Positions 1-6,162 of a stretch of DNA of 9,071 nucleotides are shown here, in pieces. The DNA comes from Dialister sp. UBA6422 (GTDB lineage: Bacteria > Bacillota > Negativicutes > Veillonellales > Dialisteraceae). The translations under genes and the position numbers were made by a program. Within the stretch, counting starts at the first letter, position 1. Each line of letters starts with the position of its first letter. Location: contig DJPC01000089.1 of NCBI GenBank assembly GCA_002439665.1, forward strand, positions 2,365 through 11,435. Direction: 5' to 3'. The notes below the pieces were generated by a model. The model was not told where the DNA came from and did no database searches. It saw nothing but the letters and a program-made list of their open reading frames with translations.

Positions 1-311
1 GCAAAGAAAGCCAGGTCTTCTTCCCAGCGAAAAATATCTTTCTGCTCTGGAACAATGACCACTGCCACTTTCCAGTCCTTGAGTAGAGCAGAAAGAGCCA
101 GCGCTTTTTCTGAACCAGTGATCCCAGTCATACAATCTACCTGGTGGGTATCTACTATTCCTATGGACTGGCTCAACTCACTATGAATCATGTCTGCCAA
201 AGAAGGGCCTATCTTCCTATCTATTTCAAAGGGAGGTGCCTTCTTTTTTTGACTAATATCTTGTGCCACAGGGGTGCGCACATTGGCAATCATTGGAATA
301 CGTTCTGCCAT
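1..311 (-). CDS. mfd: Probable transcription-repair coupling factor Mfd, N-terminal fragment (runs off the left edge)
   Basis: The first 103 codons are open from an ATG at 311 to the window edge. Residues about 62-102 (start CMTGITGSEKALALSALL, end FRWEEDLAFF) resemble the opening of the UvrB-like N-terminal module of Mfd. There a 'glsGS.ka..laal' loop is followed by a beta strand and a '.ee.W.eDL..f' helix. Mfd is the ATP-dependent translocase that removes stalled RNA polymerase and recruits UvrA. The helicase motifs would lie outside the window, so this rests on a short match. About 60 residues precede the matching segment, slightly long and rich in Lys/Pro. The start follows the folK stop by 3 nt. 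A GGGAGG lies about 11 nt upstream inside the end of folK, so it is probably the last gene of the folate transcript seen here. UvrB itself is less likely because its Walker A motif is absent. Confidence 0.6.
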   Translation of the reverse strand, partial: MAERIPMIANVRTPVAQDISQKKKAPPFEIDRKIGPSLADMIHSELSQSIGIVDTHQVDCMTGITGSEKALALSALLKDWKVAVVIVPEQKDIFRWEEDLAFF

Positions 312-314
312 AAT

Positions 315-815
315 TTATAAATCCTCCCAGGATGATTGTATTTTTTCCACTTCTTCATACCCATGGATCATAGCAATGCGGTCACCAATGGAAATCCCCT
401 CATAGGAGAACTGGGGAATCATCTCCTCCATAGGTACCAGCACAAAAGGCCGCTCCCAGAAATACGGGTGCGGCAAACGCAATAGCTTAGACTGACTTTC
501 TACATGCCAGCCATAAATCATATCTAAATCCAAGGTCCTAGGCCCCCAATGGATATCACGCTTTCTTCCAAAGAGCTTTTCCACTTGCAATAGAAATGTC
601 ATCAATTCATCTGGCTCACCTTGCCAGGATACTTCTATTGCGGCATTGACGAAAGGCGGCTGATCCGTTTTTCCCCACGGTTTAGTTTTATAAAGAGAAG
701 ATTTCTTCTCCACCTGGAGCCTTGGATCTTCGGATAAGACCTTCACCGCTCTTTTTAGAATACCTAGAGAATCCCCCACATTGGAGCCTAAAGAAATCAC
801 ATACTGATTATTCAT
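315..815 (-). CDS. folK: 2-amino-4-hydroxy-6-hydroxymethyldihydropteridine pyrophosphokinase (HPPK)
   Basis: FolK transfers pyrophosphate from ATP to 6-hydroxymethyl-7,8-dihydropterin, making the substrate of FolP in the cytoplasm. From the ATG at 815 the protein is 166 residues, the usual single-domain HPPK length. It shows the N-terminal SLGSNVGD (8-15), QPPFVNA (52-58) and GRKRDIHWGPRTLDLDMI (83-100). The DLD of the last motif supplies the two Mg-binding aspartates (95 and 97). LPHPYFWERPFVLVPM (114-129) closes the core. An in-frame GTG at 824 would add three residues, but that GTG is part of the GTGAGG ribosome binding site and has no site of its own. The ATG also gives the normal family N-terminus. 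The gene sits 19 nt after folB in the same operon. All expected catalytic residues are present. Confidence 0.96.
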   Translation of the reverse strand: MNNQYVISLGSNVGDSLGILKRAVKVLSEDPRLQVEKKSSLYKTKPWGKTDQPPFVNAAIEVSWQGEPDELMTFLLQVEKLFGRKRDIHWGPRTLDLDMIYGWHVESQSKLLRLPHPYFWERPFVLVPMEEMIPQFSYEGISIGDRIAMIHGYEEVEKIQSSWEDL

Positions 816-834
816 TTTCCTCACTCTGCATATA

Positions 835-1200
835 TCATTTCTGTTTTTTCTTGCTAAGAGTTACTGAGACATCATCCAAAATCCCCGGGATGGGAGAGCC
901 AGGCTTATGCACTGTGGTCATTACCTCTTCTACGAGCGGGAATTTTTGGAGAATGTCATCATTAATGACCCCTGCCAGTCGTTCCAGCAATTTATAAGGA
1001 CCCCCTTCGGCATGATGCTTCACCAATTCGTATACAGCTACATAATTCACAGAATCTTCCAGAGCATCTGTTTCGCCCACTTTGGACAAATCGAGTCTCA
1101 TTTCTACATCAATATAAAAACGTTGTCCCAGTTTGGTTTCTTCCGGTTCATCTCCATGATAGCCGAAAAAAGCCATATGTTTTAAATTAATCCTATCCAT
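835..1200 (-). CDS. folB: Dihydroneopterin aldolase
   Basis: FolB converts 7,8-dihydroneopterin to 6-hydroxymethyl-7,8-dihydropterin and glycolaldehyde, the step just before FolK. The 121-residue length is typical of this small, oligomeric T-fold enzyme. Diagnostic features are MDRINLKHMAFFGYHG at the N-terminus, a conserved Glu pair at 20-21 followed by LGQRF (24-28), DSVNYVAVY (49-57), LLERLA (71-76, pterin-anchoring Glu73) and VHKPGSPIPG (97-106, catalytic Lys99). The ATG at 1200 follows an AAAGGAG site by about 7 nt and gives the canonical family start. It lies 28 nt downstream of folP and 19 nt upstream of folK, all on the same strand, so these three form one transcription unit. A Lys-rich tail (KKKQK) ends the protein. 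Nothing appears truncated. Confidence 0.96.
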   Translation of the reverse strand: MDRINLKHMAFFGYHGDEPEETKLGQRFYIDVEMRLDLSKVGETDALEDSVNYVAVYELVKHHAEGGPYKLLERLAGVINDDILQKFPLVEEVMTTVHKPGSPIPGILDDVSVTLSKKKQK

Positions 1201-1228
1201 GTGATTCTCCTTTATTGGTTGTTCGTTT

Positions 1229-2104
1229 CTAGCTACTTTGTGCCGCGAGAGACTCTTTCCCTTCCATCAGTGCCTTCCACATGCGAAGTTCTCTTAAGCT
1301 GGTCTTGACATGATGGACACGAAAGAAGGTACATCCCCTATCATAGCCCCATACATTCACAGCAGCTGTTCCTTCATCTCTATCTTTGGCTTCCGGCAAA
1401 TCTAGAATGGTGCCAATAAACCGTTTTCTGCTCACCCCCAAAAGCCAAGGACAAGGATATTCTCCGGTGAGCTCTGTAAGCCTAGATAGGATTTCCATAT
1501 TCTGCTCTCCTGTTTTTCCAAAGCCAATGCCTGGATCCAGGATGATATGTTCTGCCTTCACACCTGCTTTTAAAGCAATTTCAATGGAGGTATCAAAGAA
1601 ATGTTTCATCCCATCTATGATATCCCCTTCATAGTCTGTTCCATTTTGATTGTGCATCAAAACCACAGGAACATCAAAATCGGCAGCTACCCTAGCCATG
1701 CTGCCATCATCGTATTGAAATCCCCATATGTCATTGACCATATGAGCACCTAGAGAAAGGGCCTTTTCCATGGTTTCGTAATGATAGGAATCAATGGATA
1801 CAGGAACCAGACTCATTTTTAATACATCAGGAAGAAATTCCATAAGTCTTTGGGTTTCTTCTTCTCCCGTAAGAGGTGTATGGCCAGGCCGACTAGATTC
1901 TGCACCTACATCAATCACAGCGGCTCCTTCTTCGATCATTTGCATGGTGTGAGATACTGCTTTGGTATGGGTATTCCATATACCTCCATCAGAAAAAGAA
2001 TCGGGGGTTACATTCAAAATACCCATGACCAATGGATCTTCCCCCACAGAAAGAGATTTCCCATCTTTCCAATGATACGACCGATGTTGCCATTTGATTT
2101 TCAT
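1229..2104 (-). CDS. folP: Dihydropteroate synthase
   Basis: FolP condenses 6-hydroxymethyl-7,8-dihydropterin pyrophosphate with p-aminobenzoate to form dihydropteroate. It is the target of sulfonamides. The 291-residue TIM-barrel protein has the family motifs in order: GILNVTPDSFSDGG (28-41, pyrophosphate/Mg loop), VIDVGAESSRPG (63-74), SIDSY (103-107), ND (124-125), LMH (149-151), DPGIGFGKT (190-198), GVSRKR (223-228) and RVHHV (262-266). The last motif is usually RVHDV, so a His replaces the Asp; the anion-binding Arg and first His are kept, and I expect activity. The ATG at 2104 is preceded by GAGG at about 7 nt. It is the first gene of the folP-folB-folK operon. Genes for GTP cyclohydrolase (folE) and folylpolyglutamate synthase (folC) are not in this window. 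Confidence 0.97.
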   Translation of the reverse strand: MKIKWQHRSYHWKDGKSLSVGEDPLVMGILNVTPDSFSDGGIWNTHTKAVSHTMQMIEEGAAVIDVGAESSRPGHTPLTGEEETQRLMEFLPDVLKMSLVPVSIDSYHYETMEKALSLGAHMVNDIWGFQYDDGSMARVAADFDVPVVLMHNQNGTDYEGDIIDGMKHFFDTSIEIALKAGVKAEHIILDPGIGFGKTGEQNMEILSRLTELTGEYPCPWLLGVSRKRFIGTILDLPEAKDRDEGTAAVNVWGYDRGCTFFRVHHVKTSLRELRMWKALMEGKESLAAQSS

Positions 2105-2125
2105 ATATTGCCTCGTTATGTGTAT

Positions 2126-2134
2126 ACTATAACA
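2126..2134 (-). promoter_or_regulatory. Probable extended -10 promoter of the folate operon
   Basis: Read on the minus strand this is TGTTATAGT, i.e. TGn plus TATAGT (five of six consensus bases). It lies 21 nt upstream of the folP ATG, so transcription would start near 2119 with a very short leader carrying the GAGG ribosome binding site. No good -35 hexamer is visible at 16-18 nt, as is common for extended -10 promoters. The site lies downstream of the RNA terminator at 2199-2223, so folP need not depend on read-through. Confidence 0.45.
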
Positions 2135-2197
2135 TTTTAATTTTTATGCTATGTCCTATTATAACACAGCTCTCTTTTCTTAAGAAAAAAAGACAAC

Positions 2198-2223
2198 AAA
2201 AAAAGCGGCCAAGCCGCTTTTTT
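2198..2223 (-). terminator. Strong intrinsic terminator, possibly bidirectional
   Basis: A perfect 11-bp stem pairs AAAAAAGCGGC with GCCGCTTTTTT around a 3-nt loop. In the minus direction the T-tract is seven bases long, slightly longer than the six on the plus strand. It ends the candidate small RNA. It also shields the folate operon from transcription coming from the DUF47 gene, unless it is read through or regulated. Confidence 0.88.
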
Positions 2224-2287
2224 GTGCGAAAAATCATTGAGGAGTATGAATCTTTCGCAACCGAATTGATAATCAGGGAAATAATCA

Positions 2288-2320
2288 TCAATTGAGTCGA
2301 GCAGGCATACCCTGCCCCAT
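2288..2320 (-). CDS. Possible 10-residue leader peptide or dual-function RNA peptide (MGQGMPARLN)
   Basis: A GGAGG at 2332-2328 is followed after 7 nt by ATG at 2320 and a 10-codon frame ending in TGA at 2290-2288, inside the first arm of RNA stem H2. This is the best-spaced ribosome binding site in the intergenic region, and the only one in the candidate RNA. The peptide resembles nothing I recognise and has no run of identical control codons typical of classical attenuation peptides. A ribosome at its stop would disrupt H2 and perhaps H1, so translation could switch the RNA fold. The GGAGGA could also pair with the CTCCTC loop of H3. Either reading is inference, and coding function is uncertain. 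Confidence 0.3.
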   Translation of the reverse strand: MGQGMPARLN

Positions 2321-2342
2321 GGCATTTCCTCCATGTAATTCT

Positions 2343-2374
2343 ATTATACATGTTTTTTAAAAAAAATCCACTGG
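2343..2374 (-). promoter_or_regulatory. Promoter of the candidate small RNA
   Basis: On the minus strand a perfect TATAAT (2348-2343) is immediately preceded by TG. Upstream lies a T8-A6 tract (2366-2353) that could act as curved DNA or an UP-like element. The sequence at -35 (GTGGAT, 17-nt spacing) matches TTGACA poorly. Transcription would begin near 2336, just ahead of the GGAGG. The position, after the DUF47 gene's end hairpin and before the three stem-loops, supports an independent RNA transcription unit. Confidence 0.6.
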
Positions 2375-2400
2375 AAAATGAAAGCAACTTGAAGAAATGA

Positions 2401-2421
2401 ATGCAGAACCCTATTCTGCAT
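2401..2421 (-). terminator. Probable weak terminator or 3' end hairpin of the DUF47 gene
   Basis: An 8-bp inverted repeat, ATGCAGAA / TTCTGCAT, encloses a 5-nt loop. Read on the minus strand the TAG stop codon of the DUF47 gene lies in the loop, and the descending arm runs into an interrupted U-rich stretch (TTCATTTCTTC). The stem is short and the U-tract imperfect, so it may act as an mRNA 3' stabiliser as much as a terminator. It separates this gene from the small RNA promoter about 30 nt further on. Confidence 0.5.
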
Positions 2422-3028
2422 CTAATGCCAGTCGCCACAAAGGATCTGCCATCCCAGCCGCGCTATCTAGCACCTTTTCCAGGTGAGATAAAATATCCTT
2501 CCAATAGAGAAGAGCCATGGGATCCTGATTCTTTCCATATAAGTATTGCCAAGAAGAACGGATATATTCATCTCCCCGTTCTTCGTAGGCATAAATACGA
2601 CGACACCGGGCTTCCATTTTAGGACCGTTGGCTTGGCAATCGGTGGTGTATTCCATGCATTTTTGGATTTCTAAAAGACTACAAGCCACAAGAGAAGAAA
2701 GGGGTTCCACTTCTTCTGGCTTTCCGCCCAATTGTATCGTATCAAGGAGGTCAAGGAGTGAGGTAAGCTGGTCTATAATGGTATAGGCTCTATCAATAAA
2801 TCCTTTGGCTGCATCTAGAGTGATCGGTTTACTATAGGCTTTGTACATGCGAGACATAACCACTTCTTTTTGATTCCGGCACTCCCGTTTCAACTGGCGC
2901 AGGGATGCCAAAGCGTCTCCTGTATCCCCTTTCCCCGTCAAAGCCTTCTCCACATAAGGCCCTGCTGCTGTCACCCCATACATATATGTGCGCAGGGCAT
3001 CCCAAAACTTTTCCTCTTTGTGATTCAT
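2411..3028 (-). CDS. DUF47 / PhoU-like (Pit-accessory type) helical protein
   Basis: The 205-residue, all-helical cytoplasmic protein matches the layout of the DUF47 (PhoU-divergent) family, relatives of PhoU often paired with Pit-type phosphate transporters. The clearest match is the C-terminal half: YEERGDEYIR (148-157), then DPMALLYWKDIL (169-180) and HLEKVLDSAAGMAD (182-195), like the family's 'E.EaDei.r', 'kdPi.likWKeiye.LE' and 'D..edvad'. In the N-terminal half the 'TPi..di..l....D.i.D' segment is recognisable as KPITLDAAKGFIDRAYTIID (67-86). The preceding acidic metal-binding motif is degenerate (RQLKRECRNQKE, 44-55). The ATG at 3028 has AAGGAG 9 nt upstream. No pit or pst gene is adjacent, so a role in phosphate uptake is not shown by context. 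The start, promoter and end hairpin indicate a single-gene unit. Confidence 0.75.
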   Translation of the reverse strand: MNHKEEKFWDALRTYMYGVTAAGPYVEKALTGKGDTGDALASLRQLKRECRNQKEVVMSRMYKAYSKPITLDAAKGFIDRAYTIIDQLTSLLDLLDTIQLGGKPEEVEPLSSLVACSLLEIQKCMEYTTDCQANGPKMEARCRRIYAYEERGDEYIRSSWQYLYGKNQDPMALLYWKDILSHLEKVLDSAAGMADPLWRLALDAE

Positions 3029-3054
3029 TGGATCATGCTCCTTACAGAAATACT

Positions 3055-3082
3055 AACATAGGGTGCCTCAAAAGGATGTCTA
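3055..3082 (-). promoter_or_regulatory. Possible promoter of the DUF47 gene
   Basis: On the minus strand TAGACA (3082-3077, five of six consensus) is followed after 16 nt by TATGTT (3060-3055, four of six). The -35 box lies in the descending arm of the preceding terminator. Transcription would start near 3048 with a leader of about 20 nt containing AAGGAG. The overlap with the terminator makes it tentative. Confidence 0.38.
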
Positions 3083-3111
3083 GCCTGGGAGGGCCTGCTA
3101 AACATCCTTTT
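3070..3111 (-). terminator. Intrinsic terminator of the yhaO-yhaN operon
   Basis: On the minus strand AAAAGGATGTTTAGC pairs with GCTAGACATCCTTTT over 15 bp, with a 12-nt loop (plus strand 3085-3096). The single U-G pair becomes a C-A mismatch on the plus strand, so minus-direction folding is favoured. It begins 9 nt after the yhaN stop, and the DUF47 gene starts about 40 nt beyond it. Confidence 0.82.
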
Positions 3112-3120
3112 TCGGCATCC

Positions 3121-6100
3121 TTAGATTCCATTGGCAGCTGCTTCTCCTAAAGCGCCACAATATTCCAGTCCATCTGTCCGTTCAATATGCCCCGCTTCCA
3201 GATGTACAAATTCTCCAGTTCCTTTTTCTGCTCCCACTTCTTCCGCAATGCGCATGGTTCTAGCATGACAAGTAAAGAGGAAAATCTGCTGTGTTTTCCC
3301 AAGTTCCATGAGGAATCGCAAAGTTTCTCTTTGCCGTTCTTCATCGAAACGGACAAAAATATCATCCAAAACAATAGGAAGCGGTTCGATTTGCTCACCA
3401 AATGACAGTGCCATAGCCAGACGAATAGAAAGGAATACTTGATCCCCCGTACCAGAAGACCAGATCTTAGCATCTTTGATGCGATGGGCTCCATCAATAA
3501 TGCCAATCTGCTTCCCATCTTCTGAAATGGAAAGGGAATATTTCCCCTTCGTCATAGTCTTTAAAAATTCATTGGCTTTCTTGACAATCTGCGGCTGCTT
3601 GCCCGATTCATAAGTGGCTTGCGCTTTTTCTAGAATTTCTCCAGTAAACATATAAGAGAGCCATTCTTCAAAAGAAGCTTTCAGTTCTGCCTCTATCTTT
3701 TCCTTTTTCTGCAGTGTTTTGGTGATGGTCGTATCGCCTGCTAAGCGGAAAATTTCATTTTCCACAGCCCCTTGGCTTTTCTGCAATTCACCTAGCTTTG
3801 TGGTTTCCTCATCAATGAGCTTGACCATATCCTGGTGCTCTTGCATCCATTTATCATACTGACCAGTTTCCAACGAATTCCAAAGGCTATGGAATTCTTC
3901 TTCGCTCCCTGCATAAAGACGCAAATCCTGTTTGACCGTTTCCCATTCTTTCACAATCTGGTCATGATGTTCATGAGCATTGACCTTTTCAGCAAATTCT
4001 TCTGCATTCTTTGCATTCACTAAGTGAAGAAGGGTATCCATTTCCCGCTGGCAAGAAGCCCAGGAATCATTGAGCTTATTCATTTCTGCTTCATACGCTT
4101 CATGCTGGCGATTCTTTTCAGAAATAGCCTGCCATTCTAGACTTCTTTCGTGGGTTTCTTCATACACATCCTGGATACCATCCGGACTTACGGCATAAGG
4201 AAGCTTGGTAGCTCGGATAATATCTTCTGCTCTTTTACTGAAAGCATCCAGCTTGGCATCCATCTGTTCCAAACGAAGGTCCAAAATCTTTCCTTTTCCT
4301 TCTGCCGTATAGATTTTCTGCCACTGTTCCTGCAAAGAAGAGAGCGCATCGGCTGCTACGGTAGGTAAATGATTCTTCTTGAGCCATTCATTCCAGTCTG
4401 TATCGGCTTCCTGTTTTTTCTTCTGCAGCATCTTACCTTCATCGGTCCACTTCTGATGCTGCAATTGCTGCTTTCTGACGGTCTCCCGTTTCCAGGAAAT
4501 AGCCTGCCTTTTGGCCTGGTCCTTATAGAAATCAGAACGTTTTTCTTGCATCATATTGTGAAAGGCCTGGAGATCATCTAAAGATTTCGGTGCTTTTCCA
4601 GGGAATTTGGTAGAAAGATCGGTTCTTTTCTTTTCCAAATCCTCCATTTCCTTATTGAGTTTTTCTAGGTCATGGGCTTTTCTATGAATGGTCTTGTTAT
4701 GGAAGAGGAGACAAAGCACCCCTGCCACTAAAGCACCACCAGCACCATAGAGGATGGTGTAACCTGCCATCGCCATAGAAAAAGCGCCTACCCCAGAAAG
4801 TCCTCCCAAAAGGAACAGAATCCCCATCATAAGCCAGGGAGTAAATTTCTTATCCTCTTCCCCATTGATTTCTTGGATGCGATTTTGGATATCTCCCACC
4901 TGGTGCAAGACTTGTTCCAAATCACCTGCTGTATCTTCTAAGACCTGCCAATCTTTTTCGGTCGTAATATCCTTATCAGAATTGCTGTCTTCTTCCACTT
5001 CTTCCACTTCTGGCTCTCTCTGCTGCCAGAAATGAAGCTCATTATTTCTAACTCCTACACTTTGAGATAAACGGCGCCCTTCGTCCCAATCCACATTGCT
5101 ACAAGGTTCATCGATTTTCAGTGCTCTATCCCAAAGAGGAAGGGCATAGCCCAAATTGATGAAATCCAGTCGCCAGTTTTCTTTTTCCTTTTCCAGGTCC
5201 TCAGCATCCTGTATGGTTTGTCTCCACTGGCCTAGATCTACATAAAGCTTCTCCAATTCAGAAGACACACCATTCCACGGAATGACCTCATCTTTCCGTT
5301 TCGGCTGGTAGGCATCCAATTTTTCCTGCAGAGATTCTTTCTGCTCATGGATGACTTTCATCCGATTCATAAGCTGGTTCCACTGTTCTTTCCCATTGGA
5401 AGGAAACATTTTCACCTGGGATGATAGTTCCAGTTGTCTTTTAATATCCCGGGCCCTCTTATAATATTCCCAAGCACCTAGCTGCTTTTCCAAAGATTTA
5501 TCTAGCTCTTTATCAGTGCTCAGCTTCTTCTGAAGTTCTTCTACCTCTTTTTTGAGTACTTCCTGCTTTTTCTGTAATTCCGCAAAGTCTTTTTCCTGAT
5601 TGGAAAGACCATCCAATTCCTGATTGATCGTTTCCAATTCCCCTAAAAGCTGGTTAATCTTTCGTTTGCCCTGGGGGGAAGCCACTAATAATTTCTCTTT
5701 ATTTTCTTGGATGACTTTTTTTACATTAGAAAGGGTATCTCCCCCTTGGAGCATGAAAAAGCGACTTCTGACCGAATCATTGGATAGAAAAGAAGCCCCC
5801 TGCAAGTCTTCTAGACCTACAGCAAAAATCTTCTCATACATGTATCGATTGAGACCATGCCACCACAAGATAGGCATTTCTTCCTCAAACTTCACATGGT
5901 TGCTATTTTCAAACCAACGATCTTTTTCATCCCGAAATACCCGGTATTCCTGTCCATCAGAACGCACAAAAGCCATATTGCCCTTCCGGCCCTGCCATTT
6001 TCCTCGGCCATACCCAAAGAGCATATCTCTAATAAAACGGAGCATGGTGGTTTTACCACTTTCATTCTCTCCCATCACCACATTGAGTGAATCCAAAGAA

Positions 6101-6162
6101 GGCTGCCACGAGGCATTACGGTAAATCCCATACTGCTCCAATTGTAAATCAGTGATTTTCAT
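3121..6162 (-). CDS. yhaN: YhaN-type SbcC/Rad50-like ATPase with a central membrane hairpin
   Basis: This 1013-residue protein has the split ATPase head of the SMC/Rad50/SbcC class. The N-terminal lobe has Walker A GENESGKT (31-38). The C-terminal lobe has an ABC signature-like SSGTGDQ (902-908), Walker B LPIVLDDIF (928-936) with acidic follow-up, and an H-loop His at 966. Between them lie long Glu/Lys/Gln-rich coiled coils (about 160-290, 490-600 and 620-830). The middle, where Rad50/SbcC carries a CxxC zinc hook, instead has a strongly hydrophobic stretch at about 441-487. It looks like two membrane helices with a short turn, and no CxxC occurs anywhere. That fits the YhaN branch rather than true SbcC. 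It starts in a 14-nt overlap with yhaO, with GAGGA about 8 nt upstream, implying translational coupling. Its partner is expected to be the YhaO nuclease. Substrate and cellular role cannot be read from the sequence. Confidence 0.88.
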   Translation of the reverse strand: MKITDLQLEQYGIYRNASWQPSLDSLNVVMGENESGKTTMLRFIRDMLFGYGRGKWQGRKGNMAFVRSDGQEYRVFRDEKDRWFENSNHVKFEEEMPILWWHGLNRYMYEKIFAVGLEDLQGASFLSNDSVRSRFFMLQGGDTLSNVKKVIQENKEKLLVASPQGKRKINQLLGELETINQELDGLSNQEKDFAELQKKQEVLKKEVEELQKKLSTDKELDKSLEKQLGAWEYYKRARDIKRQLELSSQVKMFPSNGKEQWNQLMNRMKVIHEQKESLQEKLDAYQPKRKDEVIPWNGVSSELEKLYVDLGQWRQTIQDAEDLEKEKENWRLDFINLGYALPLWDRALKIDEPCSNVDWDEGRRLSQSVGVRNNELHFWQQREPEVEEVEEDSNSDKDITTEKDWQVLEDTAGDLEQVLHQVGDIQNRIQEINGEEDKKFTPWLMMGILFLLGGLSGVGAFSMAMAGYTILYGAGGALVAGVLCLLFHNKTIHRKAHDLEKLNKEMEDLEKKRTDLSTKFPGKAPKSLDDLQAFHNMMQEKRSDFYKDQAKRQAISWKRETVRKQQLQHQKWTDEGKMLQKKKQEADTDWNEWLKKNHLPTVAADALSSLQEQWQKIYTAEGKGKILDLRLEQMDAKLDAFSKRAEDIIRATKLPYAVSPDGIQDVYEETHERSLEWQAISEKNRQHEAYEAEMNKLNDSWASCQREMDTLLHLVNAKNAEEFAEKVNAHEHHDQIVKEWETVKQDLRLYAGSEEEFHSLWNSLETGQYDKWMQEHQDMVKLIDEETTKLGELQKSQGAVENEIFRLAGDTTITKTLQKKEKIEAELKASFEEWLSYMFTGEILEKAQATYESGKQPQIVKKANEFLKTMTKGKYSLSISEDGKQIGIIDGAHRIKDAKIWSSGTGDQVFLSIRLAMALSFGEQIEPLPIVLDDIFVRFDEERQRETLRFLMELGKTQQIFLFTCHARTMRIAEEVGAEKGTGEFVHLEAGHIERTDGLEYCGALGEAAANGI

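Larger units (their letters stand above)
2198..2336 (-). ncRNA. Candidate small structured RNA, three stem-loops plus terminator; family not recognised
   Basis: Between a TATAAT promoter and a rho-independent terminator lies an apparent transcript of about 139 nt. Read on the minus strand it folds into consecutive stem-loops. H1 pairs GGGCAGG (2317-2311) with CCTGCTC (2305-2299), loop GTATG. H2 pairs 12 bp, AATTGATGATTA (2293-2282) with TGATTATCAATT (2275-2264), loop TTTCCC. H3 pairs 13 bp with one bulged U, TGCGAAAGATTCAT (2259-2246) with ATGATTTTTCGCA (2237-2225), loop ACTCCTCA. The terminator then follows. The four G-U pairs in H1-H3 would become A-C mismatches on the plus strand, which points to minus-strand expression. 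The TTTCCC and CTCCTC loops are complementary to Shine-Dalgarno sequences, a layout seen in Gram-positive regulatory RNAs with C-rich seed loops. Its 5' part also has an SD and a 10-codon frame. It could instead be a folP leader attenuator. I see no match to the THF, TPP, SAM or T-box consensus. Confidence 0.68.

Noticed and set aside
815..824. GTG at 824 as the start of folK
   Set aside because: It lies within the GTGAGG ribosome binding site of the ATG at 815 and has no site of its own; the ATG gives the family's normal N-terminus.
2149..2334. A 61-codon minus-strand frame starting at the ATG at 2334
   Set aside because: It has no ribosome binding site, lies over the three RNA stems and reads straight through the terminator (KKAAWPLF is encoded by the terminator hairpin). 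The base pairing explains the sequence better than coding does.
2105..2345. A tetrahydrofolate riboswitch upstream of folP
   Set aside because: The location suggests it, but the conserved core of that riboswitch is not visible. The elements found are simple consecutive stem-loops separated from folP by a terminator.
3147..3518. A 123-codon minus-strand frame within the 3' part of yhaN
   Set aside because: It is an alternative frame over the conserved signature and Walker B region of the ATPase, with no similarity or ribosome binding site of its own.
5624..6124. A 166-codon plus-strand frame opposite the 5' part of yhaN
   Set aside because: It lies antisense to the Walker A-containing region, with no recognisable protein features and no ribosome binding site.
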